From: an uncultured Clostridia bacterium
GTDB lineage: Bacteria; Bacillota; Clostridia; Oscillospirales; Ruminococcaceae
NCBI GenBank assembly: GCA_947627455.1
Contig: CANQWC010000004.1
Span: forward strand, 35,159 to 99,158
Direction: 5' to 3'
DNA: 64,000 nt
Shown here: positions 23,457 through 31,875 of the stretch, in pieces
Position numbering within the stretch: the first letter of the stretch is position 1
Layout of the letters: each line of letters begins with the position of its first letter
The notes under the pieces: generated by a model
Told to the model about the DNA's origin: nothing
Databases searched by the model: none
The model's input: only the letters and a program-made list of their open reading frames with translations
Position numbers and translations under genes: made by a program

Positions 23457-23942
23457 TCACTCTGAGCCGCCGTCAAGAGCGCTGCTTTTTATCTCGCCCA
23501 AAATTCTGGCGGCCTCGGGGCTGTTTGAGTCTTCTCTGAGAAGTTTTAACGCCGAATAGATCTCGTCGGCATAAGGCATCATCGCCTCACGGTTGATGAG
23601 CATGGCCTCGGAAACCGCGTAGCAAACGCTCGCAACTGCGGGGTCGGCGTCGGAATGGAGCTTCGGGTTGACGTCGGCGCGAATGTCCGACTCGGTCACC
23701 AGCACCGAAAAGGCGTGAAACTGCTCGGCCGCGGCGTTCCAGTCGCTGAGCTTGCCGCTCTCGAGGTAATCCTCAAGATCATCGGCGGCATAGATAAGGT
23801 GGCTTTCGTAGTAGACCTTGTTCCACCTGATGTATTTGTTGAGGTCGATTTTCGTCGACAGCCAGAGTATGCAGAAAATTATCGCGACAAAAAACCAAGC
23901 AAGAAGCATCAGCTTGCCCTTGGTCGACTTTGAAATCTTCAT
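23457..23942 (-). CDS. Membrane-anchored protein of unknown function
   Basis: A 161-residue protein with a basic N-terminus (MKISKSTKGK), one transmembrane helix (LMLLAWFFVAIIFCILWL) and an alpha-helical extracytoplasmic part, with Trp/Tyr-rich RWNKVYYESHLIYAADD next to the membrane. The track begins at 24038, inside the upstream small-RNA region. The Met at 23942 with AAAGGT before it is the sensible start. It stands alone between the yfcE promoter and a divergently transcribed small RNA. No family recognised. Confidence 0.78.
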   Translation of the reverse strand: MKISKSTKGKLMLLAWFFVAIIFCILWLSTKIDLNKYIRWNKVYYESHLIYAADDLEDYLESGKLSDWNAAAEQFHAFSVLVTESDIRADVNPKLHSDADPAVASVCYAVSEAMLINREAMMPYADEIYSALKLLREDSNSPEAARILGEIKSSALDGGSE

Positions 23943-23964
23943 GGCTGACCTTTCCGCAAAACGC

Positions 23965-23992
23965 TTGACAAAGATGAAATGTGTGGTATAAT
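23965..23992 (+). promoter_or_regulatory. Promoter of small RNA 1
   Basis: TTGACA, 16-nt spacer, TATAAT. It is nearly identical over about 37 bp to the promoter at 24117-24144, which shows a local duplication. Confidence 0.8.
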
Positions 23993-23998
23993 ATAAGC

Positions 23999-24094
23999 AG
24001 CGAGGAGACCCGACGGGTCGCTGAACGGCAAGGAACAAATGTCAGATTATACTGACAAGAGCCGTTTGTGGATCAGACAAACGGCTTGTTTTTA
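23999..24094 (+). ncRNA. Small RNA 1 (orphan antitoxin-type RNA)
   Basis: About 96 nt from a consensus promoter to an intrinsic terminator, AGCCGTTTGT-N7-ACAAACGGCT then TGTTTTTA. Internal hairpins: GTCAG/CTGAC at about 24041-24055 and a GACCCG/CGGGTC stem near the 5' end. No ORF with an SD is present. The promoter and first bases copy those of small RNA 2, but no toxin-like frame lies opposite, so it may be an orphan paralogue acting in trans or a decayed toxin-antitoxin locus. Confidence 0.68.
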
Positions 24095-24116
24095 TGTCGG
24101 AGCTCGAAGCTGCCCC

Positions 24117-24144
24117 TTGACAAAGCCGAAATGTGTGATATAAT
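24117..24144 (+). promoter_or_regulatory. Promoter of small RNA 2 (antitoxin)
   Basis: TTGACA, 16-nt spacer, TATAAT, start near 24151. Duplicate of the promoter 152 bp upstream. Confidence 0.8.
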
Positions 24145-24150
24145 ATAAGT

Positions 24151-24233
24151 AGCAAAGAGCTGATTTGGCTCAGCTAAGTTTAACAGTTACAAAAAGCAAC
24201 CGCCACTTTGGAAGAGCCGGCGGTTACTTTTTT
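24151..24233 (+). ncRNA. Antisense RNA, putative type I antitoxin
   Basis: About 83 nt with a hairpin AGCTGA/TCAGCT near the 5' end and a terminator AACCGCC...GGCGGTT followed by ACTTTTTT. Its 3' part is complementary to the 3' end of the convergent toxin mRNA, including the toxin stop codon and terminator stem. This tail-to-tail overlap matches txpA/RatA-type type I systems. The promoter is strong, as expected for a labile antitoxin made in excess (inference). Confidence 0.68.
24191..24233. terminator. Shared bidirectional terminator of toxin and antitoxin RNA
   Basis: One stem (AACCGCC 24198-24204 with GGCGGTT 24219-24225) serves both transcripts: TTTTTT follows on the plus strand and CTTTTTG on the minus strand. 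The toxin stop codon overlaps the stem. Confidence 0.78.
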
Positions 24234-24295
24234 ATGGTTTTGAATATTTCAAGAATGATAAAAGCCAAAACAACTATAAGTATCAATTCTTCCAT
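24224..24295 (-). CDS. 23-residue hydrophobic peptide, putative type I toxin
   Basis: A frame too short for the ORF track: ATG at 24295, TAA at 24224-24226. The peptide begins MEELILIVVLAFIILEIF and ends KTIKK, a single transmembrane helix with a short acidic head and lysine tail, as in Fst, TxpA and BsrG-type toxins that insert in the membrane. It has its own perfect promoter, a strong SD (GGGGGTGG) held in a hairpin, and a convergent antisense RNA. I know of no exact family match. Toxicity is inferred from architecture only. Confidence 0.72.
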   Translation of the reverse strand: MEELILIVVLAFIILEIFKTIKK

Positions 24296-24301
24296 TCGCT
24301 G

Positions 24302-24319
24302 CCACCCCCTTTCGGGGCT
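24302..24319 (-). promoter_or_regulatory. SD-sequestering hairpin of toxin mRNA
   Basis: On the minus strand GCCCC-GAAA-GGGGG pairs the C-run with the G-rich ribosome-binding site, closed by a GAAA tetraloop, 7 nt before the ATG. Blocking of the SD in the full-length mRNA is a hallmark of type I toxins. Confidence 0.65.
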
Positions 24320-24346
24320 TTACCGCATCAGCTCTCTGCTGAAAGA

Positions 24347-24375
24347 ATTATACAATATATTTTTATTTTTGTCAA
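24347..24375 (-). promoter_or_regulatory. Promoter of putative toxin
   Basis: TTGACA (24375-24370), 17-nt spacer, TATAAT (24352-24347) on the minus strand: perfect consensus, about 50 nt upstream of the toxin ATG. Confidence 0.82.
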
Positions 24376-24377
24376 TT

Positions 24378-24408
24378 AAAAGCCCCCGCATGCATCGAGG
24401 GCTTTTTT
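24378..24408 (-). terminator. Terminator of proS
   Basis: AAGCCCTCG-N7-CGGGGGCTT then TTAATT on the minus strand, directly after the proS stop. The other strand has a longer T-run. It separates proS from the toxin promoter. Confidence 0.78.
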
Positions 24409-24412
24409 ACAT

Positions 24413-25855
24413 TTAATAGGCCTTGCCCCAAACGACCATGCAGGTCGCGGGCTTGCCGCAGCAGACGCATTTGTCGTCTATCTGCTCCTGATCAAAGGGT
24501 ATGCAGCGCGAGCCTGCGCCCGTGAGCTCTTTGACCTTTTTCTCGCACTCTTCGTTGCCGCACCACATCGCCTTGACGAAGCCGTCGCCCTTTTCGGCGA
24601 GAGCGGCGTTTATCTCATCGACCGACTTGCAGGCGTAGGTCCTGCGCTCGCGGTTTTCAAGGGCTTTCTGATACATTCCGTCGTGAACCGCCTGAAGCCG
24701 CTCGTTTACGCGCTCGACAAGCTCATCGAGAGGTATAAAGGTCTTGTTGCGGTTGTGCCTTTCAACGGCGACGCAGTGGCCCTCTTCAATATCCCTCGGG
24801 CCGATCTCAATTCTCAGCGGAACGCCCTTCATCTCATACTCGGAATATTTCCACCCGGGCGACTGCTCGGAGTCGTCAAGCTTTACCCTCAGCCCCGCGG
24901 CCTTGAGGGTCTCGTAGAGCTCGTTCGCCTTTTCGAGGACGCCCTCTTTATGCTGGGCGACGGGGATTATCACAACCTGAATAGGCGCGACGGCGGGCGG
25001 AAGAACAAGGCCGTTGTCGTCGCCGTGGGTCATTATTATCGCGCCGATGAGGCGGGTGGTCACGCCCCATGAGGTCTGGTGGGGGACGCATACCGTGTTG
25101 TTCTTGTCGGTATAGGTGATGCCGAAAGCCTTTGCGAAGCCGTCGCCGAAATAGTGCGAGGTGCCCGCCTGAAGCGCCTTGCCGTCATGCATAAGCGCCT
25201 CGATGGCGTAGGTCGAGACCGCGCCCGCAAACTTGTCGCTCTCGGTCTTCTTGCCCTTGATGACAGGCATCGCGAGGGCCTGCTCGCAGAAATCGGCATA
25301 GACGTTTAACATTCTCTCGGTCTCTTCGATCGCCTCCTCGGCGGTGGCGTGGATAGTGTGGCCCTCCTGCCACAAGAACTCGCGCGAGCGCAGGAACGGA
25401 CGGGTGGTCTTTTCCCATCTCACAACCGAGACCCACTGGTTATAGAGCTTCGGGAGGTCGCGGTAGCTATGAACAATGTTCGCGTAGTGCTCGCAGAAAA
25501 GCGTCTCAGAGGTCGGGCGGACGCAGAGGCGCTCTTCAAGCTTCTCGTTTCCGCCGTGGGTGACCCACGCAACCTCGGGCGCGAAGCCCTCGACGTGGTC
25601 TTTCTCTTTATTCAGCAGGCTCTCGGGAATGAACATCGGCATACAGACGTTCTCGTGGCCGAGCTCCTTGAATTTTGAATCCAGAATCTTCTGCATGTTC
25701 TCCCATATCGCGTAGCCGTAGGGGCGAATGACCATGCAGCCCTTGACCGAGGTGTATTCGATCAGCTCCGCCTTTTTTACTATGTCGGTGTACCACTGCG
25801 CAAAATCCTCGTCCATTGAGGTTATCGAGGCAACCAATTTCTCGTTTTTAGCCAT
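24413..25855 (-). CDS. proS: Prolyl-tRNA synthetase (short, eukaryote/archaeon-like type)
   Basis: Charges tRNA-Pro. At 480 residues it lacks the inserted editing domain of the long bacterial form. Class II motifs: motif 2 [25 protein letters not shown]/proline site RPTSETLF, late [13 protein letters not shown]. The C-terminal domain with paired cysteines ([19 protein letters not shown]) and the terminal Tyr (WGKAY) fit this subgroup. The track begins at a TTG (25864) that is too near the AGGAG. ATG 25855 is preferred. Confidence 0.97.
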   Translation of the reverse strand: MAKNEKLVASITSMDEDFAQWYTDIVKKAELIEYTSVKGCMVIRPYGYAIWENMQKILDSKFKELGHENVCMPMFIPESLLNKEKDHVEGFAPEVAWVTHGGNEKLEERLCVRPTSETLFCEHYANIVHSYRDLPKLYNQWVSVVRWEKTTRPFLRSREFLWQEGHTIHATAEEAIEETERMLNVYADFCEQALAMPVIKGKKTESDKFAGAVSTYAIEALMHDGKALQAGTSHYFGDGFAKAFGITYTDKNNTVCVPHQTSWGVTTRLIGAIIMTHGDDNGLVLPPAVAPIQVVIIPVAQHKEGVLEKANELYETLKAAGLRVKLDDSEQSPGWKYSEYEMKGVPLRIEIGPRDIEEGHCVAVERHNRNKTFIPLDELVERVNERLQAVHDGMYQKALENRERRTYACKSVDEINAALAEKGDGFVKAMWCGNEECEKKVKELTGAGSRCIPFDQEQIDDKCVCCGKPATCMVVWGKAY

Positions 25856-25891
25856 AATTTTCAATACTCCTTGTGATATTTATTTTGATTA

Positions 25892-26074
25892 TTACTCTTT
25901 GTCATCTTTATCTTCCACCCTTTCGGGTCGCGGCTCCTCGGGAGGCTGACCCTCTTCGGCAGATTTTCTATGACTGTCGATGAATTTCGCAAGCTTCGGG
26001 GTCAGAAGAATCAGAACATAGACACCCGCCAAGAGTATGAACAGCTTGAGAAAGAAGACTCCCCATACGCCCAT
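25892..26074 (-). CDS. Small single-pass membrane protein
   Basis: A 60-residue protein starting MGVWGVFFLKLFILLAGV, one transmembrane helix, then a cytosolic Lys/Glu/Pro-rich tail ending in KDDKE. The ATG at 26074 has AAAGGGG 8 nt upstream. The track's first ten residues are probably not translated. It lies between MATE and proS, both on the same strand with short gaps. Function unknown. Confidence 0.65.
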   Translation of the reverse strand: MGVWGVFFLKLFILLAGVYVLILLTPKLAKFIDSHRKSAEEGQPPEEPRPERVEDKDDKE

Positions 26075-26118
26075 TTCAAGCGCCCCTTTCTTTTTGGCAA
26101 ACACTTTTAAACACTATA

Positions 26119-27612
26119 TCACAATTTTTCGCCGATTGCAACTGTTTCATCGGACTTGATGCGCTTCATTTCGTTTAAGACCTGCAAGCCTATCGGCAGG
26201 GCTATCACAAAGGCGAATGCGTCGGCGACGGCTTGTGCAAGCTCGATGCCCAAAAGCGGTTCGGCGCCGAAGAGCTGAACCACAAGCGGCAGAAGCAGCA
26301 CCGACGGCAGGAACGTGAGCCCCTGCCTTGTCATCGCGACTATTGTTGCGCGGCCCGTCATTCCGATGTTCTGGAGCATCATGTTCGAGAGCGTCACCCA
26401 AGACATCAGCGGGAAGACGGCAAGCTGAGCGCGAAGGGTGAACGCGGCTATCTGCTGGGCGGCGTCGCTTGAGCCCGCTATCGCGGCGGTTATCGGCTTC
26501 GCGAAGATAATTCCGACCGCCGAGAGACCTATCAGCGCGACAAAGCTGAGCCTGAAGCAGAAATAATACGCCCTGCGGACGCGGTCATAAAGCTTCGCGC
26601 CGTAGTTGAACCCGCAGACGGGCTGGAAGCCCTGCCCGAAGCCTATCAGCGCCGACGAAGCGAAGTTCATCAGCTTTGAAACGCCCGTCATCGCGGCCTG
26701 AACGGCGTCGATCATCTCGCCGCCGTCGACATAAATTCCGACCGCGTGGTTTAAAACCGTCGTGGCGATGCTGCCGAGACCCTGCCTTACAAGCGAGGGC
26801 AGGCCGCCCTGAATTATGCCCTTGAAGTAGTAGGGCTTGAAAGAAAAGTTTTTGAGGTTTATCTTGATGTTGTCGCTGAGGCGTATGCCGACAGATAGAA
26901 CCGCAAAGCTTACTATCTGGCTTACGCCCGTCGCGAGGGCCGCCCCGCCGACGCCCATTCCCGCGCCGAAGGGCATTGTTATAAGCCCGCCGAAGAGCGA
27001 ATTGCCCTTGCCGTAGATCAGCAGCGGGTCAAGTATTACGTTTAAAATCGAGCCCGAGGTCAGGCCGAGCATCGCGAAAAACGCGTTGCCCTGCATTCTG
27101 AGCTGGTTGTTCATCACGATAGCGCCCGTCATGAACGGTGCGGCGATGAGTATCCAGCCCATGTAGTCGGCGGTCGCGGCAGAGGTGGCCTCGGTCTTTG
27201 CGCCGAGAAGAGTTATCAGCGGGTTCTTGAACAGAAGCCCGAAAACGCATATCGCGAGACCGAAAATAACCGCATAGCCGAAGCCCGCGGCGGCCATTTT
27301 TTCGGCGTCGGCATAGTCTCTTCGGCCGAAAGCGCGGGAGATGTAGTTTCCCGAGCCGTGGCCGCAGAAGAACCCGAAGGACTGTATTATCGCCATCAGC
27401 GGGAAGACTATTCCGACGGCGGCAATCATCGAGTCGCTTTCAAGCTGGCGGACAAAGAACGTGTCGGCAAGGTTATAGAACGAGGTTACGAGCATGCTTA
27501 TTATCGTCGGGACGGCAAGCTTTGCGACGAGCTTCTCGACGGGCTCGGTGGTCATTCTCTTGAATTTTGCGTCTGATGCCGCCTGAGTTGCGGCGGAGTT
27601 TGGGTTTGCCAT
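26119..27612 (-). CDS. MATE family efflux transporter
   Basis: A 497-residue, 12-helix multidrug/toxin extrusion protein using a Na+ or H+ gradient. The N-terminal half holds KLAVPTIISMLVTSFYNLADTFFV and FPLMAIIQSFGFFCGHGSGNYISRAFG. The second half repeats the pattern with GLGSIATTVLNHAVG and GFGQGFQPVCGFNYGA. SD AGAGGT. Co-oriented with the spermidine-synthase-like gene upstream. Substrate not predictable. Confidence 0.95.
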   Translation of the reverse strand: MANPNSAATQAASDAKFKRMTTEPVEKLVAKLAVPTIISMLVTSFYNLADTFFVRQLESDSMIAAVGIVFPLMAIIQSFGFFCGHGSGNYISRAFGRRDYADAEKMAAAGFGYAVIFGLAICVFGLLFKNPLITLLGAKTEATSAATADYMGWILIAAPFMTGAIVMNNQLRMQGNAFFAMLGLTSGSILNVILDPLLIYGKGNSLFGGLITMPFGAGMGVGGAALATGVSQIVSFAVLSVGIRLSDNIKINLKNFSFKPYYFKGIIQGGLPSLVRQGLGSIATTVLNHAVGIYVDGGEMIDAVQAAMTGVSKLMNFASSALIGFGQGFQPVCGFNYGAKLYDRVRRAYYFCFRLSFVALIGLSAVGIIFAKPITAAIAGSSDAAQQIAAFTLRAQLAVFPLMSWVTLSNMMLQNIGMTGRATIVAMTRQGLTFLPSVLLLPLVVQLFGAEPLLGIELAQAVADAFAFVIALPIGLQVLNEMKRIKSDETVAIGEKL

Positions 27613-27641
27613 TTTATGACCTCTTTTGTTTTTGTGATGTC

Positions 27642-29243
27642 TCAGGAAAGCGAGCGGATTAGCCCCTTGAAGCCGCCCCGCCTGAATACCTCTTTATAAT
27701 AGCCGACCTCTGAGAAGATGAGCGAGTCGATGGCCCTCATTCCCAAAAGCTCGACGGGAGCGCGGTCGTCGGTCATCACAAGCCCGCCCGAGGTGTATTC
27801 CTCAAGCCCCGAAAGAATCGTCTCCATCAGAGATTTCAGCTCGGGGTTCTGCTCGAGCGCGACGTTTTCGGACATTCTTTCTTTAATTCCGACGCCGTTT
27901 GCGGCGAAGAGCTCGACATTTGAAGAGCGGGTGACGTCGACGGTATATACCTCGTCAAAAACTTCAGAGACGGTGTCGCTAAGGTGGGAATTTATTCCGC
28001 CCTCGCCGCCCGATTTCATGTTCATGTTCATGACCATCACGCCGCCGTCGTTGAGGTGATCTCTTACCAGCGTGAAGAATTCGACGGTGGACATCTGAAA
28101 GGGTATCGTGATGTCCTGATAGGCGTCGACCATTATGATGTCGTAGGTCTTTTCGACCGCGTTGAGATAGGCGCGGCCGTCATAGAGCTCGACATGAACC
28201 GACTCGGGGAGCTCGAAGTATTCCCTCGAAAGGTCAATTATTTTTTCGTCGATCTCGACGCCCTCAAAATTCAGGTTGTCAAAATATCGCGAGCACTGGG
28301 TGGCATAGGTGCCCGTGCCCATTCCGAGGATAAGAACATCGAGGCTGTCGCGCTCGTGAACCCCAGCCATGTAGGGCGCGGCCATCGCGTAATCGTAGTA
28401 CATTCCGGTCAGCCCGCCCGATTTTTCGAGCATCGACTGGACGCCGAAAAGAACGTTTGTCGAGAGGATCACGGCGTTGTCGTCCTCGGTGACCTGCAAA
28501 TAGTTATAGACCGACTCGCCCTCATATTCGATGTCGTCCTGCCAGAATGCGAACGAGCCCGTCGCGCCGAAAATGCAGCAGACTATCGCGGTGACGGTCG
28601 AGACCGCAACGCTTACGAGCCTGCGCCGCTCGCTGAGAAAATATATCGCGGAAAGAAGAAGGAGAATGCCCGCGAAGATGAGAAACGTCGCCGAAGTGCC
28701 GACGGCGGGGATGGTCACAAAGGTGGGCACAAACGTGCCGATGATGCTGCCGATTGTGTTTGAGGCGTTGAGCAGGCCGACGGTTCGGCCGCTGCTGTCA
28801 AGGCTGTCGACGGTGTATTTCACGAGCGACGGGGTGACTGTTCCGAGCAAAAAGAGCGGAAAAACGAACACGACCATGCATGCGACGAACGCCGCCCATA
28901 TCAGAAGATTTGAGTTCACGGCAAAGATCATTATGCCCGAGATGCCGACGATGACAAATCGCCCCAAAACGGGTATCGCGGCAAGCCATATCGCGGAAAT
29001 AAGAATTCTGAAATAAAGCCTGTCGGGGTTGGGGTTCTTGTCGGCGGTGCGCCCGCCATAGATGTTCCCGAGCGCCATCGCGATCATTATCGTGCCGATG
29101 ATTATTGTCCAGACTATCTGAGACGAGCTGAAATAGGGGGCCAAAAGCCTCGACGCGCCGAGCTCGACCGCCATGACCGACATTCCCGCAAAGAATTCGG
29201 TCAGATAGAGATAGACCTTGTTTTTCAGAATTTTTCCTTTCAT
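27642..29243 (-). CDS. Membrane-embedded spermidine synthase-like protein
   Basis: A 533-residue fusion: residues 1 to about 225 carry some seven to eight transmembrane helices of the MFS-like type (ELGASRLLAPYF and GNIYGGRTADKN motifs). The C-terminal part is a polyamine-synthase fold with DVLILGMGTGTYATQCSRYF, NFEGVEIDEKIIDLSREYF and DIIMVDAYQD. SAM/aminopropyl chemistry is plausible, but such fused proteins often lack spermidine synthase activity. It has its own promoter after the HAD gene terminator and leads into MATE. Confidence 0.88.
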   Translation of the reverse strand: MKGKILKNKVYLYLTEFFAGMSVMAVELGASRLLAPYFSSSQIVWTIIIGTIMIAMALGNIYGGRTADKNPNPDRLYFRILISAIWLAAIPVLGRFVIVGISGIMIFAVNSNLLIWAAFVACMVVFVFPLFLLGTVTPSLVKYTVDSLDSSGRTVGLLNASNTIGSIIGTFVPTFVTIPAVGTSATFLIFAGILLLLSAIYFLSERRRLVSVAVSTVTAIVCCIFGATGSFAFWQDDIEYEGESVYNYLQVTEDDNAVILSTNVLFGVQSMLEKSGGLTGMYYDYAMAAPYMAGVHERDSLDVLILGMGTGTYATQCSRYFDNLNFEGVEIDEKIIDLSREYFELPESVHVELYDGRAYLNAVEKTYDIIMVDAYQDITIPFQMSTVEFFTLVRDHLNDGGVMVMNMNMKSGGEGGINSHLSDTVSEVFDEVYTVDVTRSSNVELFAANGVGIKERMSENVALEQNPELKSLMETILSGLEEYTSGGLVMTDDRAPVELLGMRAIDSLIFSEVGYYKEVFRRGGFKGLIRSLS

Positions 29244-29278
29244 TTATTTGCCGCCTTTCAAAAATTGCAGATAGGGCA

Positions 29279-29307
29279 ATTATACTACAATGAAAAGGGA
29301 AAATCAA
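29279..29307 (-). promoter_or_regulatory. Promoter of spermidine-synthase-like/MATE/proS unit
   Basis: TTGATT (29307-29302), 17-nt spacer, TATAAT (29284-29279) on the minus strand. Confidence 0.72.
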
Positions 29308-29308
29308 G

Positions 29309-29338
29309 ACCCGCCCGTTTCTTTTGAAACAGGCGGGT
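29309..29338 (-). terminator. Terminator after HAD phosphatase gene
   Basis: ACCCGCCTGTTTC-AAAA-GAAACGGGCGGGT, a 13-bp stem with one G-U pair, just after the stop. The T-tract is modest on this strand (TCTTGATTTT). Confidence 0.65.
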
Positions 29339-29341
29339 TTT

Positions 29342-29992
29342 TCAGTTGTTTATCAAATACTCCCTCATCGCTTCAACGCTTTCGCAGATAGCGACAGCGC
29401 CTGCGGCTTCGAGCTCTTCGCGGCTGCCGTAGCCGTAGAGCACGCCGACGCAGCCGATGCCGTTCTGCCTTGCGCCGACAACGTCATAGTCGCGGTCGCC
29501 GATCATTACAGCCTCGGCGATATCCCGCGGGTTCAACAGCCTCAGCGCCCTCGCGATGACCTCAGCCTTGGTCATGTGCTCCTGATCGAGCGGAATGCCG
29601 ACAACGACGTCGAAATATTTTTTCAAATCAAAGTGCTCGAGAATTCTCTCGCAGAAAACCTCGGGCTTCGAGGTTGCGACGGCAAGCTTTTTGCCGCTCT
29701 TTTTGAGGGCTTCAAGGCACTCGGGAATGCCGCTGTAAACGGCGTTTTCATAGAGCCCCTTTTCCGAAAAATACTCGCGATAGACGTCTACCGCCTCCTC
29801 GGCCTTTTTCTCGGAGAACCCGCAGTAGCGCATAAACGACTCGATCAGCGGCGGGCCGACGAACTTTTCAAGCGTCTGCTGAGGAAGCTCCTCCAAGCCG
29901 TAGCGGCGCAGAGTATATTTTATTGAGTTGATTATTCCCGGCGCCGATTCGGTCATCGTTCCGTCGAGGTCGAAAAGAATATATTCAGCCAT
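29342..29992 (-). CDS. HAD-superfamily phosphatase (phosphoglycolate phosphatase-like)
   Basis: A 216-residue HAD hydrolase: motif I FDLDGTMTES, motif II VATSKP, motif III lysine in HMTKAEVIARAL, motif IV MIGDRDYDVVGARQNG. The helical cap lies between residues 15 and 90. Most like the Gph/PpaX group that dephosphorylates small metabolites. SD GGAGG. Last gene of the secA run, with a terminator after it. Confidence 0.93.
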   Translation of the reverse strand: MAEYILFDLDGTMTESAPGIINSIKYTLRRYGLEELPQQTLEKFVGPPLIESFMRYCGFSEKKAEEAVDVYREYFSEKGLYENAVYSGIPECLEALKKSGKKLAVATSKPEVFCERILEHFDLKKYFDVVVGIPLDQEHMTKAEVIARALRLLNPRDIAEAVMIGDRDYDVVGARQNGIGCVGVLYGYGSREELEAAGAVAICESVEAMREYLINN

Positions 29993-30002
29993 AAAACCTC
30001 CG

Positions 30003-30614
30003 TCAGGCGGGGCCGAGCATCAGAAGCATGATTCTTCTTGCGATCTGCACCGCCGAGCGCATTTTTCCGACGTGGTCAAGATAAGGGTCGTCGCCCCAGC
30101 TCGGGTCATCAAAGCCGTCGACAGCCCTGCCCTCCCAAGTCGGATAGCCGCTAAGCGCCTGCTCCATCTGCTCGATATTCGCCATTTTGGGCATGTCGAG
30201 CCCAGCGGTTTTGAGGACGTTATTCGTGAATTCGGCGCAGGTAAAAGCCTTTGAGCGGTTGAACCTCACCCCGAAGAGATAGGAAAGCGCCGAGAAGAAA
30301 TTATAGACATATTCATCGCAGTGGTCGTTCATCGTGTTAATCATCTTCTCGACCGCAAAGTATGCGCTGTCGCTCAGCGGAACGGTCACGATCTTGACCT
30401 TTGTGCGCTGGCTCAGGGTATATCGGCAGGGCGATTCGACCGTGAAGCCGCAGATCAGCGGGTTGTGAAAATAAAGCCGCGAGAACGAATAGAACATCGA
30501 AAAATCGCTGTTAAGGCAGATCGAACAGTGGTTGTAGTCGTTTTTGGTCACAAATCTTATCATCTTCCCGATCTTTAAGTCGGTCGACGAAAAGATAACG
30601 TAAATATTCTTCAT
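30003..30614 (-). CDS. YiiX-like permuted papain-fold cysteine hydrolase
   Basis: A 203-residue protein of the YiiX/YaeF (permuted NlpC/P60) type. The N-terminal segment FSSTDLKIGKMIRFVTKNDYNHCSICL contains the catalytic His, and the nucleophile Cys is in FTCAEFTNNVLKTAG. The Met at 30614 with GGAGACAG before it replaces the track start at 30716. It overlaps nothing and follows DUF1015 by 16 nt. No signal peptide, so probably an intracellular amidase or thioesterase. Substrate unknown. Confidence 0.78.
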   Translation of the reverse strand: MKNIYVIFSSTDLKIGKMIRFVTKNDYNHCSICLNSDFSMFYSFSRLYFHNPLICGFTVESPCRYTLSQRTKVKIVTVPLSDSAYFAVEKMINTMNDHCDEYVYNFFSALSYLFGVRFNRSKAFTCAEFTNNVLKTAGLDMPKMANIEQMEQALSGYPTWEGRAVDGFDDPSWGDDPYLDHVGKMRSAVQIARRIMLLMLGPA

Positions 30615-30630
30615 TCTGTCTCCTATGTGG

Positions 30631-31857
30631 TCAGACGGTGATTTTTCTTGCTTCAAGATAATACCTCTTGTCCTGAGCGTGACCCATTGAGAAGGTCTTT
30701 CTCGGCAGGGCCCCATCGGCGATGACCGCGGGGAAGAGGTCTTCCTTTTTCATCGGCTCGAACTCGAAGCCGATAAGCCCCTCTTCCGATGCCAGCCTCT
30801 TAAGCGCGCCGCTGCCGTGAATATAGTCGATGTGGCCGCCGTTCTGCCTGATATAGTCGTCCAAGAACGCCTGAACGCTTCCGACCGAAAGCTTCGCGAG
30901 CGGGTCGCGTATATAAAGGTCGCGGACGGTATAGTTGCGGTGGATTCTGACCTTCTGGTCCGAGGGTATTCCGCTGAGGCCGAGGGCAAGCGACATCTCC
31001 ATGATAAGCTTATAGGGGTCGCCGACCTTGACTATTCTATGTATAGCCTCGAATTCAAGGGCGTCGCTATGAAGGTTGACTATCTCGCAGAGCGCCCACC
31101 TTGCGGGGTGAGAGGTCATATCCTTATCGGGGGTGTCGCGCTTGAGCTGTTCATAGTGCTCCTTTGCGGTCGCGAGCGAATGGTTGCCGTCGCCCATCGC
31201 AAAGAGCATCGGCGATTTTTCGCCCAAAGCCCCGAGCGCGGAATCGACCCGCTTTATCTCGCTGTCGCTCATTAAATACCCCTTGATGCTTCCGCCGCCC
31301 GCCATCAGCTTAAAGTCATAGAGCTTTTTCAGCGAATCGGCGGAAACAGGCTCGATAACGCTCATTTCGGGGTCGTCTATGAGAATCATTATATGCGGAA
31401 GCTCAAGCTTTGCATTCTTTCTGATTTCAAGCCTCGGGGGAATTCTGTCGACGACGGTCGCCTCGGTCGCCCTGACCTCTGAGGCGCTCCCCGCGCGGTA
31501 GTCATATTTTTCAAGGTCAACAGCGCCGACGATGCCCCGACGCACCTTTCCGTCCGACTGGGTGCGCTCGACATAAATCATCGAGTCTTTATACTCCTCA
31601 AAAATTCCCCTGTCAAGGTAATCGTCGATCGCGGAATTAACCGCGCCGATGCGGCTTTTCGTGTCGTCTCTTCCGAGATAGAGCTCAGGCAGAATCAGCC
31701 GAAGCGAAGAGGGCTCATCGCCGACCTCCGCCTCCACCCTCTGCCAATATTCGGGCTCCGAGGTATACTGGTCGCAGGCTATCACCGACCATTTTGTCAT
31801 ATCCCTGACTTTCGGCAAAAGTATATCTGCCGTTCTGAAAGCGGTTTTAAAGGTCAT
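30631..31857 (-). CDS. DUF1015 family protein
   Basis: A 408-residue protein matching DUF1015: N-terminal VRDMTKWSVIACDQYTSEPEYW, central FAMGDGNHSLATAKEHYE and C-terminal FEFEPMKKEDLFPAVIADG with KTFSMG. The GDGNHS motif resembles the ParB/SerK-type nucleotide pocket, and some relatives are serine kinases, so kinase activity on a small molecule is possible. It lies 18 nt after secA. Confidence 0.88.
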   Translation of the reverse strand: MTFKTAFRTADILLPKVRDMTKWSVIACDQYTSEPEYWQRVEAEVGDEPSSLRLILPELYLGRDDTKSRIGAVNSAIDDYLDRGIFEEYKDSMIYVERTQSDGKVRRGIVGAVDLEKYDYRAGSASEVRATEATVVDRIPPRLEIRKNAKLELPHIMILIDDPEMSVIEPVSADSLKKLYDFKLMAGGGSIKGYLMSDSEIKRVDSALGALGEKSPMLFAMGDGNHSLATAKEHYEQLKRDTPDKDMTSHPARWALCEIVNLHSDALEFEAIHRIVKVGDPYKLIMEMSLALGLSGIPSDQKVRIHRNYTVRDLYIRDPLAKLSVGSVQAFLDDYIRQNGGHIDYIHGSGALKRLASEEGLIGFEFEPMKKEDLFPAVIADGALPRKTFSMGHAQDKRYYLEARKITV

Positions 31858-31875
31858 CTGAAATTCTCTCCCCTC

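Noticed and set aside
24165-24416. 83-residue plus-strand ORF covering the toxin locus
   Set aside because: No SD, odd composition and it spans three terminator or hairpin structures. The convergent-RNA interpretation explains the region better.
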